Of a stretch of DNA of 64,000 nucleotides, positions 36,042 to 43,962 are shown one piece after another. The position numbers and the translations under genes were made by a program. Positions within the stretch are counted from its first letter, which is position 1. Every line of letters begins with the position of its first letter. The notes beneath the pieces were generated by a model. The model was not told the origin of the DNA and searched no databases. It saw only the letters and a list, made by a program, of their open reading frames with translations. The DNA comes from CAWEBF01 sp963807235 (GTDB lineage Bacteria > Acidobacteriota > Vicinamibacteria > Vicinamibacterales > UBA2999): positions 1-64,000 of the forward strand of contig CAWEBF010000003.1 of the NCBI GenBank assembly GCA_963807235.1, written 5' to 3'.

Positions 36042-36689
36042 GTGATCGTGGGCGCCGGGCAGACTGGCCAGATGGTGGGGGAGTTCGTGAAGAGGCAGCC
36101 GGACCTGCACTGCGTGGGTTACCTGGACGACGACCCTCGTCTTTCCGGTCTGGTCTTTCACGGATATCCAGTTCTGGGCGGGTCGGATCTCCTGGAATCG
36201 CTCCGCGGCGATGCCCAAATGGCGGCGTTGCCGGTCATGGGAGGGATTGAGGCGCGGCTTCGGCTGTTCCGGAGGGTCAAGTCGCTGGGATACGTCGTTC
36301 CGAGCATCATCGACCCGTCGGTGAATCGGTGCACCGATCTGGAGCTGGGCGAAGGCGCAGTCATCTCGCTCGGCGCGAACATCCTCACCTCCGTACGCAT
36401 CGGCCCCTACGCGATGATTGGCACCGGTGTCACCATCGGACACAACATTACCGTCGGTGCAAACTGCATCATCGGTGGAAACACGGTCATCGGCGCATCG
36501 ACGATCATCGGGCACAACTTTCAAGCGGGTACCGGTGTCACTGTCGCCGCCGGTCCCAAAACGATCGGGGACAACGTGTTCCTGTGTGCCGGCGCCGTGG
36601 TGTTCAAGGACGTTCCGGACAATGCGGTCGTCATCGGCAATCCCGGGCGCGTCATCAAGTACCAGAATCCCGTCGGAGAGCCGGCATGA
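36042..36689 (+). CDS. Sugar N/O-acyltransferase, PglD/NeuD type
   Basis: Left-handed beta-helix acyltransferase. Residues 1-70 form a small Rossmann-like sugar-nucleotide-binding domain (IVGAGQTGQMVGEFV, VGYLDDDPRLSG), then hexapeptide repeats (ISLGANILTSVRIGPYAMIG, VTIGHNITVGANCIIGGNTV, TVAAGPKTIGDNVFLCAGAV) build the helix and CoA site. This two-domain form is that of PglD (UDP-4-amino-sugar acetyltransferase) and NeuD. Length 216 residues. GTG start at 36042; no good ATG. The stop overlaps the ligase start (ATGA), so the transferase and ligase are co-translated. The acyl donor could be CoA or the ACP in this operon. Confidence 0.82.
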   Translation: MIVGAGQTGQMVGEFVKRQPDLHCVGYLDDDPRLSGLVFHGYPVLGGSDLLESLRGDAQMAALPVMGGIEARLRLFRRVKSLGYVVPSIIDPSVNRCTDLELGEGAVISLGANILTSVRIGPYAMIGTGVTIGHNITVGANCIIGGNTVIGASTIIGHNFQAGTGVTVAAGPKTIGDNVFLCAGAVVFKDVPDNAVVIGNPGRVIKYQNPVGEPA

Positions 36690-38236
36690 CCATCCTTGGC
36701 GCAGATCAGGCCACCAGCGGAACCAGTCGAAACCCATCCAGCAGGGAAGTGTTCGGACGTCGTCTCTTCGATCCGATGGAATCGGCCGCCGGCCCTGCGA
36801 TTCTTGGTCCCGAGACGATTTCCTATCCGGACCTGCTGCGCCGGGTAGACAGGCTGGGGAGCCGCCTCCGCAAAGCGGGCGTCCGAGAGGACACCAGGGT
36901 CGGCATTTGTCTCGAGCCGACGCCCTCCTACGTCATCGCTCTCCTCGCTGTATTGCGGATGGGTGCCAAGGTCGTGCTGTTGAGTCCCGGTTGGACCGCG
37001 GAGGAGGTGCGCCGGTGCGTGACGACGACCCAGCCGGCGTTTCTGATCGCCGATCAGACTCCTCAAGGCGTGGAGCCGGGGCGTCCGGTGAGTCCCCTCG
37101 AGGAGTCGGCTCTGATGCTCGTGGATCTCGGCGGCGAGGGCCTTGATCCGAGCGCGCCCTCCGAAGCTGTTCTGATCTTCACGTCCGGCACCAGCGGGGT
37201 TCCCAAGGGGGTCGTCCTCTCGGCCTACGGGCTGCTCGAGAACGTGGCGGCGATCCGCGAATATCTGGCGGTTGAGAGCGCCGACTCCGCGTTGCTGTTC
37301 ACCCCGACCTGCTATGCCTACGCCGTGTCCCAGGTACTCGTGCAGGCACTCGCGGCGGCGGCAATCTGTCCAGTGAACAAGGGGCTGAAGTATCCGATTC
37401 TGATCCTCGAGGCGATCTCGCAATTTGGGATTCGCGGTGTCTCCGCCAACCCCACGAGCTTCAAGATTCTCCTCGGTACACAAACCAGCTCCTCGGTCGA
37501 CCTCTCGTCACTTCGTTACGCGCAGAGCGGTGGTCAGTTTCTTTCGCCGGAGCTGGTCGAGGCGATCCGGATGCGCTTCTCGAACTCGCGAGTGGTGAAT
37601 CAGTACAGGTGTACCGAGAATTCACCCCGGATCTGCTATCACTGGGTGCAGGACGGAGAGCAACCGCTTCCGGGCTGCTCGCTCCCCGTCGGGACCGCAG
37701 TCCGCGGGACCGAGATTCTGCTCGCCGACGAGGGCGGGCGCGCGGTAGCCCCTGGAGAAACCGGTCAGATTCTGGTTCAAGGGACCAGTCTCATGAGTGG
37801 TTACTGGAAGATGCCCGAGCAGACTGCCTCTCGCTTCGTGGATGGTTGGTTCGCGACCGGGGACCTCGGCCGCCTGGACCCGGCTGGCAACCTCATCGTC
37901 GTCGGACGCCTGACCGATGTGATCAATATTGGCAACGAAAAGGTGACCCCCGGTGAGGTCGAGGCATTCATGCAGCAGCTCGCTTCCGTGGATGAAGCTG
38001 CGGTGTTCGGCGTGGCGGATCCGCTCTTCGGTGAGGCGGTGGAGGCCATCGTGGTTCTGAGACCGAACACCGCCGCCGACGAGGAAACGGTGACCCGGGA
38101 GATCCGCGCCCACTTGAGGGGCCTGGTGTCGCCGTTCAAGATCCCGAGGCAGGTTCACTTCCGGGACAACTTGCCCCGAACGCTGTACGGAAAACTGGAC
38201 CGGAAGCGCCTCGCTGAGTGGGCGAAGGGTCACTGA
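36686..38236 (+). CDS. AMP-dependent acyl-CoA/acyl-ACP ligase
   Basis: ANL-superfamily ligase activating an acid as acyl-AMP and passing it to CoA or phosphopantetheine. The P-loop AMP motif is LIFTSGTSGVPKGVVLS; others are VVNQYRCTENSPRICYH, GETGQILVQGTSLMSGYWKM, GWFATGDLGRLDP and the C-terminal GRLTDVINIGNEKVTPGEVE with PRTLYGKLDRKRL (catalytic Lys). Length 516 residues, intact, starting at 36686 in ATGA overlap with the acyltransferase. It resembles the acyl-CoA ligases reported in exosortase A EPS loci. A role loading the neighbouring ACP is inferred from gene order. Confidence 0.85.
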   Translation: MTILGADQATSGTSRNPSSREVFGRRLFDPMESAAGPAILGPETISYPDLLRRVDRLGSRLRKAGVREDTRVGICLEPTPSYVIALLAVLRMGAKVVLLSPGWTAEEVRRCVTTTQPAFLIADQTPQGVEPGRPVSPLEESALMLVDLGGEGLDPSAPSEAVLIFTSGTSGVPKGVVLSAYGLLENVAAIREYLAVESADSALLFTPTCYAYAVSQVLVQALAAAAICPVNKGLKYPILILEAISQFGIRGVSANPTSFKILLGTQTSSSVDLSSLRYAQSGGQFLSPELVEAIRMRFSNSRVVNQYRCTENSPRICYHWVQDGEQPLPGCSLPVGTAVRGTEILLADEGGRAVAPGETGQILVQGTSLMSGYWKMPEQTASRFVDGWFATGDLGRLDPAGNLIVVGRLTDVINIGNEKVTPGEVEAFMQQLASVDEAAVFGVADPLFGEAVEAIVVLRPNTAADEETVTREIRAHLRGLVSPFKIPRQVHFRDNLPRTLYGKLDRKRLAEWAKGH

Positions 38237-38244
38237 GACTTGAG

Positions 38245-38898
38245 ATGAGCCGGGGCCCGGCCAATCAGGGGACCCGCGATACACGGTACACAAGGTTCGG
38301 GAAGCGCGCCTTGGACCTGACTGTTGCAGTGCCCGCGCTTCTGGTCCTGTCGCCGTTCCTTCTGATCCTCGCCCTGCTGATCAAGATCGATTCACGAGGG
38401 CCTGTCTTCTACGGCCAGGAGCGCGTCGGACGCGACCGGAAGCTGTTCATGCTGTGGAAGCTCCGCTCCATGGTGGTGGGGGCGGCGACCATCGGCTCGG
38501 GCATCCACGTGGAACAGGGAGACTCTCGGATCACGCGGCTCGGAACATTCCTCCGCCGCTTCAGCCTGGACGAGCTGCCGCAGCTCTGGAACGTCGTGAA
38601 GGGAGACCTTTCGCTGGTGGGACCCCGTGCGGGGCTCAAGTATCAGGCCGACCTGTATGACGACCGGGAACGAGGTCGCCTCCTGGTAAGACCCGGTCTC
38701 ACGGGTTGGGCCCAGGTCCGAGGCCGGCGCACGATCGACTGGCCGGCCAGGATTGCGCTCGATTTGGAGTACATCGAGCAGATGTCGTTCCTGAAGGACT
38801 TGGACATCCTCGCCCGCACGATTCCGACCGTGCTCGGAGGAGAAGGGCTGGTGTCGGGGTCGGACTACTGGGGCGAACGCGCACGGCGGCAGAAGTGA
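38245..38898 (+). CDS. Undecaprenyl-phosphate phosphosugar transferase (PglC/WcaJ family)
   Basis: Monotopic phosphoglycosyltransferase that starts the EPS repeat by moving a sugar phosphate to undecaprenyl phosphate. One membrane segment (LDLTVAVPALLVLSPFLLIL) is followed by DSRGPVFYGQERVGRDRKLF, the catalytic Asp-Glu in RFSLDELPQLWNVVKGDLSL with VGPRAG, and VRPGLTGWAQVRGR. Length 217 residues is that of the short PglC/WbaP C-terminal form. Start ATG at 38245, nine bases after the ligase stop. It is last in the acyl-module operon, so the decorated sugar is probably the first sugar of the chain. Confidence 0.87.
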   Translation: MSRGPANQGTRDTRYTRFGKRALDLTVAVPALLVLSPFLLILALLIKIDSRGPVFYGQERVGRDRKLFMLWKLRSMVVGAATIGSGIHVEQGDSRITRLGTFLRRFSLDELPQLWNVVKGDLSLVGPRAGLKYQADLYDDRERGRLLVRPGLTGWAQVRGRRTIDWPARIALDLEYIEQMSFLKDLDILARTIPTVLGGEGLVSGSDYWGERARRQK

Positions 38899-38905
38899 CG
38901 GGGAA

Positions 38906-39794
38906 TCATCCTTCCCTCGAGGTCACTGCAGACAGGTGTGGACCGGCCATGGGCTCGGCGCGCGCGGCCCGCTGGGCCGCGTATTCGCTGCAACCCAGGC
39001 TGGCGTTCTTCCTGAAGTTGACCACGACGAAGCCACGGGCTTCCAGGTAGGCAGTGAAGGTGTCGAAGCCGACGAACTCGTAGGGGAATCCGCCAACCCA
39101 GTCCACGTCGTCATACTTGACGCTCATACCCCGCCCGCGATCGGCTCGCCTCAGCGCCTTGATTGCGCTCATCGGCTGCAGTTTGATCGTGTACTTCGCA
39201 ATCACGGCCGCACGGTTGAGGAACATCACTGCCGAGACGAATGCGCCCTGTAGTGAACGAGGCAACCGGTTGTAGAGACGTTTGACCAGCCACCAGACAT
39301 GTGACTTCCAGCCTTGATCGTTATAGAGAGCGATGAACAACCTGCCGCTTGCCGTCTCCACGCGGCCGATGGCGTTCTCAATCGCGAGCCACATCGCCCC
39401 CGTATGATGAAGCACGCCCCAGCTGTAGACGACATCGAACGTCCCTAAGCCTTCCAGGTAGGCACGATCCAAGCACTGAGCCAATCTCGATCGTCCAGCC
39501 GTCATCACCAGGGAAGTAGCGCTGCTTCAACTCCTGTGTACACCCAACCGAGTCCCGATCGAAATCGAACGAATGGACGGTGGCGCCAAGGCGACGTGCG
39601 GCCAGGCTGAATAGCCCGGAACCGCTGCCGATATCGAGAAAGCGTTGCCCGCGGAGATCGGCAACGCCCAACATTTCCTTGAGCGACAGTTCCGCAGCCT
39701 GGATCCGTTCGGGGTTCAACTCGGACAGAAACTTCGCCCAGTTGGCACCGAACTGAAACCTTGCACCAGCTTCTATTTCTTTCGCCGCGTTCAT
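38906..39794 (-). CDS. Class I SAM-dependent methyltransferase, one frameshift
   Basis: Methyltransferase converging on the phosphosugar transferase gene. The N-terminal frame from 39794 (NAAKEIEAGARFQFGANWAK) holds the SAM motif FLDIGSGSGLFSLAARRLGA and VHSFDFDRDSVGCTQELKQR. After an indel near 39500 the second frame continues with FDVVYSWGVLHHTGAMWLAI (motif with HHT typical of ubiE-like enzymes) and FIALYNDQGWKSHVWWLVKR. The C-terminal half is hydrophobic and basic. Joined length about 295 residues. It likely methylates a sugar or lipid-linked intermediate of the EPS; target unknown. Confidence 0.78.
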
Positions 39795-39884
39795 CTAGAA
39801 CTCCTCGTCGACGGACACGCATACAGCGTCAGCCCCGCCGGGGTTACAATCCATCGATTCTGACCTCGTCTATCCCGGGCTGCT

Positions 39885-40612
39885 ATGGGCATAACCTACT
39901 TTGACGCACGCGTACTGTGCAGCGCTCGCCTTGGCGGTGCGTCATTTCGTGACACTCTCACAATCGCGCATCTCTCGCTCAACCTACACAAGCATGAGGT
40001 CGCCTCGCTGAGGGCGATGCATCCGACAACTGCTCGACCCGCCGAAGTCGATCCCCTGGAGGACTACGTCTTCGGCGGATACTCGGACGAGTTTCTCAAG
40101 AGTACCTCGGAGTATCCTCGCTCATAATCCTGGACTATTCCGACTATGAAGGCGCCACGATTGTTCACGATTTGAACCAACCGGTACCCCAGCATCTGCA
40201 TGGCCGCTTTGATGCCGTGATCGACGGTGGGTCGTTGGAGCACGTTTTCAACTTTCCCGTGGCGATCGCCAACATCATGAACATGGTGAAGACCGGTGGC
40301 CATGTCTTCCTGAAGGCGCCGGCCAACAACCTATGTGGCCACGGGTTTTACCAGTTCAGTCCGGAACTGATGTTTCGTGTCTTTGAGCCCAGGCACGGAT
40401 TCGAGCTCGAGCAGGTCGTGCTCCTGGAAGGGACCTTTCCGTCGGTTGAAGAGACGTCCTATCGAGGCGCATACGAAGTGACGGATCCGGAGCTGGTGCG
40501 CACCCGAGTGAGGATAGACAGCATTAAGCAGGGATTGGTTGACCGAACCCCCGTTATGCGACCGTGGCGGCGCCCTCCTCGGCTGGCGTTCGGTCCCTCC
40601 CCTTCTCGCACA
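39885..40612 (+). CDS. SAM-methyltransferase-like protein, copy 1, frameshifted and truncated
   Basis: First of two tandem relatives. The N-terminal part (GITYFDARVLCSARLGGASF) is in one frame; after an indel near 40095 the second frame carries EGATIVHDLNQPVPQHLHGR, FDAVIDGGSLEHVFNFPVAI and FLKAPANNLCGHGFYQFSPE, which align with copy 2 (40764-41693). The usual glycine-rich SAM loop is replaced by the acidic DxNxPL strand, a variant seen in envelope-cluster proteins. The reading frame does not stop at its natural end but runs into a fragment of an unrelated SDR gene, so its C-terminus is lost. Probably non-functional or altered. Confidence 0.6.
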
Positions 40613-40614
40613 GT

Positions 40615-40780
40615 CGATTCGCTGTCGACATCGATCGCCGCCCTCCACAAGCAATACGGCAGGATCGATGCGGTGGTCAACAACGCCTATCCGCGCAATG
40701 CCGCGGATGGCAGGAAGTTCGAAGACGTCACCTACGCCGACTTCTGTCAGAATGTCTCGATTCATGGGACTCGACACTAA
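40615..40780 (+). pseudogene. Remnant of a short-chain dehydrogenase/reductase gene
   Basis: In frame with copy 1 above, the last ~55 codons encode SIAALHKQYGRIDAVVNNAY, PRNAADGRKFEDVTYADFCQ and NVSIH. This is the middle of an SDR Rossmann domain (NNAYP cofactor motif, helix following it). Both the N-terminal TGxxxGxG region and the YxxxK catalytic region are absent. The fragment is cut at its 3' side by the start of the second methyltransferase-like gene at 40764. Confidence 0.7.
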
Positions 40781-41693
40781 TGCGTTAAACCTGCTTGCCT
40801 TCGCCAAGAACCAGGGCGCCGACTTTCGACGAACGCTTTCGGTCGGCCGCGCGGCGGTGTCGATGCGGGACGAGGACGTCGCGGCGTTCCTGCGGTTGTT
40901 CGGCCGTCCGGATCTCGCGGGGTCGGTTCAGCGGCTGACGCAATCCAAGTACTACGAAGAGATCTTGTCCGAGGTGTTTGGCGCCACGGAACAGGCGGCC
41001 ATCGACGCCTCGCGCTACGAGGGTGCCTCCATCATCCACGACATGAATCGGCCCCTCGACTCCGCACAGCGGTTCACGGCGATTCTGGACTTCGGCTGTC
41101 TCGAGCATGTCTTCAACTTTCCGGTCGCGATTCACAATCTGATCGGACTGTGCGAGGCCGACGGCCACATCCTCCACTACCTGCCGGCGAATAACTGCTG
41201 CGGCCACGGCTTCTATCAATTTTCACCGGAGTTGTTTTTCAGTCTCTATTCAGCGGACCGCGGTTTTTCGGGAACGAGGGTGTTCTTCGTCGAGTGGCAG
41301 GACGATCCGTCGGTGTGGTTCGAAATCCGATCACCAGCCGAGATGCGGCGCCGAGTCCTGGTGGCCAATCACTACGAGGGATATCTGCTGGTCATCACGA
41401 AGCGATTGGCGACTGCCGTGTCGCCGCTCGATCAGCCGCCGCAGCAGTCCGACTACGTCGAGACCTGGAAGTCCGACCTGGCTGGCGGGGTCGAGCGTCA
41501 GCCGGGTCCTGCCGTCACCACCGCGATGTTGCGACCGCTCAAGCAATCGATCAAAGCCCTGGTATCAGCGGTCGGGCTCGAAAGCGAGCGCCGGCGGCTG
41601 GCTTTGCGACTCAACTTCCGGAAGACGCACGTGCGCGGCAGACGCGACGACGTCGTGCCGGTGAGGGTGAGGGACCTTGTCGGTCGACCGTAA
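40764..41693 (+). CDS. SAM-methyltransferase-like protein, copy 2
   Basis: Intact relative of copy 1, 309 residues. The N-terminal 90 residues (GLDTNALNLLAFAKNQGADF, LRLFGRPDLAGSVQRLTQSK) form a helical domain; the core has EGASIIHDMNRPLDSAQRFT, ILDFGCLEHVFNFPVAIHNL, HILHYLPANNCCGHGFYQFS and ELFFSLYSADRG. The fold is Rossmann methyltransferase-like but the usual GxGxG loop is weak, so catalysis is uncertain. A basic C-terminal tail (RRRLALRLNFRKTHVRGRRD) may contact membrane. Located between the SDR remnant and a transposase remnant; probably an EPS modification gene. Confidence 0.65.
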   Translation: MGLDTNALNLLAFAKNQGADFRRTLSVGRAAVSMRDEDVAAFLRLFGRPDLAGSVQRLTQSKYYEEILSEVFGATEQAAIDASRYEGASIIHDMNRPLDSAQRFTAILDFGCLEHVFNFPVAIHNLIGLCEADGHILHYLPANNCCGHGFYQFSPELFFSLYSADRGFSGTRVFFVEWQDDPSVWFEIRSPAEMRRRVLVANHYEGYLLVITKRLATAVSPLDQPPQQSDYVETWKSDLAGGVERQPGPAVTTAMLRPLKQSIKALVSAVGLESERRRLALRLNFRKTHVRGRRDDVVPVRVRDLVGRP

Positions 41694-41703
41694 CCAGCGA
41701 GGA

Positions 41704-41850
41704 CTAGTGGACCGTACTCACTGAAGTACTACCAATTCGACGGGCCGGATTGCGATAGGCCCAGCGGATCGGCTTCGGGGCTTTGTTGTAGCGATGGATA
41801 TAACGACGGATCTTGCGAGCCAGGTCGGCGACCCAGTCCACGCCTCGCAC
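41704..41850 (-). pseudogene. C-terminal remnant of an IS630-family transposase
   Basis: On the minus strand, just downstream of the asparagine-synthetase-like gene, an open stretch reads RGVDWVADLARKIRRYIHRY, NKAPKPIRWAYRNPARRI and then a stop at 41704-41706. The RRYI-x4-NKxPKPxxWxYxNPxRRI block is the characteristic end of IS630-type DDE transposases. No upstream catalytic part is found and no inverted repeats were recognised, so only a fragment remains. Confidence 0.7.
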
Positions 41851-41973
41851 TCAGCGACGAGGAGTGCTGACTTCAACACGCTCCGCACTATTTCGACTGT
41901 TGCCGAGCCGCATGAAGACGTGGGTGGGCGGCCAACTGAAGTTGAGACGATATTCGTTGTCGAACCGCGAGTT

Positions 41974-43897
41974 CTATCGAAGGCTCCCCAAGTTGTAATC
42001 CCGCCACATCTGGAACGCCAACAGGGTCCAGACCCGACCCTGGGCATAGTCATCGCCGCGCTGAAATGTCTCGACGGCCCGCGCGACCACGTCCGGGTCG
42101 AGCAGGCCCTGGGCCTTGATACTCACGGGATCGAGATAATCGCCAATCAGGTGGTTCATGTCGCCTCGCAACCACTCCAGCAGAGGAATACCGAAGCCCA
42201 TCTTGGGTCGATCGACGATTGCCCTCGGAACGTAGTTGTAGAGGATCTTGCGCAGGATGTGCTTGGGCCCGAGGGAACCGCGCCGCAAATGCAATGGCAG
42301 GCGGAACGCGAACTCGGCAATGCGATGATCGAGGAGCGGCTCGCGGCCTTCAATGCTGACCGCCATCGTCGCCCGGTCCACCTTCACAAGGATGTCGTCT
42401 GGCAGGTAGTTGTGCAGGTCCCATAGGCACATCTGCTCGGCAAACGAACCCGGATAGGCATCTGCGGTTTCGCGCAGGTGTTCTTGTCCGGATGTGAGAC
42501 GGGCGAGATCACTCCCACTCCAGAAGGACATTGCTTCTTCGTACATTTCCCCGGGGGTGGCCGCGGATAGATAAGCGTGGATGCGCCTGGCGGGCCGGGT
42601 GAGCTGAGCTCTCAGAACCTTGCGCAGGCGTTTTGACAGCGGAGACAAGCTGACCCAGTCGTCCAGCTTGTCCGGGTGCACCCAATTCCCGCTGGTGACG
42701 ATCGCCGACCTGAGCGGGCCGGGAATCCGGGCTCGCCTGGCGACATGGCTCAATGCTTCGGAATAGACGTTGTATCCGCTGAAAAGCTCGTCGCCGCCAT
42801 CCGCTGACAGCACGACCTTGACCTGTTCGCTGGCCACCTGGGAGACAAGGTAGGTGGGGATACCGGAAGAGTCGGCAAAGGGCTCATCGTAAAGCGCGCC
42901 CCATTTTGGAAGGATGGCCTTGGCTTCCGACGTTTCGAGGACTCGTTCTGTATGGTTGGTGCCCAAATGCTCGGCCACCAGCCTGGCGTGCGGCGCCTCG
43001 TTGTGTGTTTTTTCGTTGAATCCGATCGTGAAGGTGTGGACCTGCGTGCCGAAGTGTTTTTGAAGGATGGCGGTGACCAGGGAGGAATCGATACCGCCAG
43101 ATAGAAACATCCCTACCGGCACATCCGAGATCATGCGCAGCTTGAAGGCATCGATCATCAGTTCTTCGAGCTGCTCGGCGAGGCCTTCCTCACTGCCGGT
43201 GAGGGGGTCGTACAACGACGTCGAGGATGGACCAGTAGGGCTGGGCCAGCGGTTCGCCGCGGTCGCCCAATTCGAGGCAATGTCCCGGAAGAAGTTTGCT
43301 GACGCGTTGGTAGATGGTCCGCGGACCCCTGATGAAGCCAAAGCGGAAATAGTCTGAGAGTCCATCCCGATCGACTTCCGGCCGCCATGCCTTGAACGCA
43401 CGCAGCGCCTTGAGTTCGGAGCCAAAGAAGAGCGTCGTTCCATCCCAGCCGTAGTAAAGCGGCTTCACTCCCAGACGGTCACGAATCAGGGTGAGCGTCC
43501 TGTCCTGCTTGTCCCAGAAAGCAATGGCAAACATCCCAATGAAGGTTCGGACCGCCTCCTTTCCCCACTGCTGAAATGCCGCAAGGATGACTTCGCTGTC
43601 GCCCGTGCCCACGAAACGGTGCCCAAGCGATTCCAACCGCCGGCGAATGTCGGCAAAGTTGTAGACCTCGCCATTGAAGACCATCACGAAGCGACCGTCG
43701 TGAGACACCATGGGCTGGTGACCATGGTCGGTCAGGTCAAGAATGGCAAGTCGCCTGAATCCCAGGCCAACGCTCTTCTCCGACCACTGTCCGCTGTCAT
43801 CGGGGCCCCGATGATCGATTGCCGAAATGGCATTGGGCAGGTCATCTCTCCAGCAGCGTGCCTCCCCTCGTGTCACGAAACCTGTGATTCCACACAT
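41974..43897 (-). CDS. asnB: Asparagine-synthetase-like glutamine amidotransferase, one frameshift
   Basis: AsnB-family enzyme: N-terminal class II glutaminase and C-terminal ATP-pyrophosphatase. It begins with MCGITGFVTRGEARC, Cys2 being the nucleophile, followed by AISAIDHRGPDDSGQW, FNGEVYNFADIRRRL and RDRLGVKPLYYGWDG. After an indel near 43210 the synthetase domain has VGMFLSGGIDSSLVTAILQK (PP-loop), VVLSADGGDELFSGYNVYSE and KVDRATMAVSIEGREPLLDH. Joined length about 640 residues. In EPS loci such enzymes often amidate uronic acids or peptide-like side groups, so asparagine synthesis itself is not assured. It is last in the long minus-strand operon. Confidence 0.85.
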
Positions 43898-43962
43898 TGC
43901 ATTCGTCCAATCCGAGGCGACTGCTTGCGTTGACGACTAAATCGGGGCTGGAGGGCGGACGG

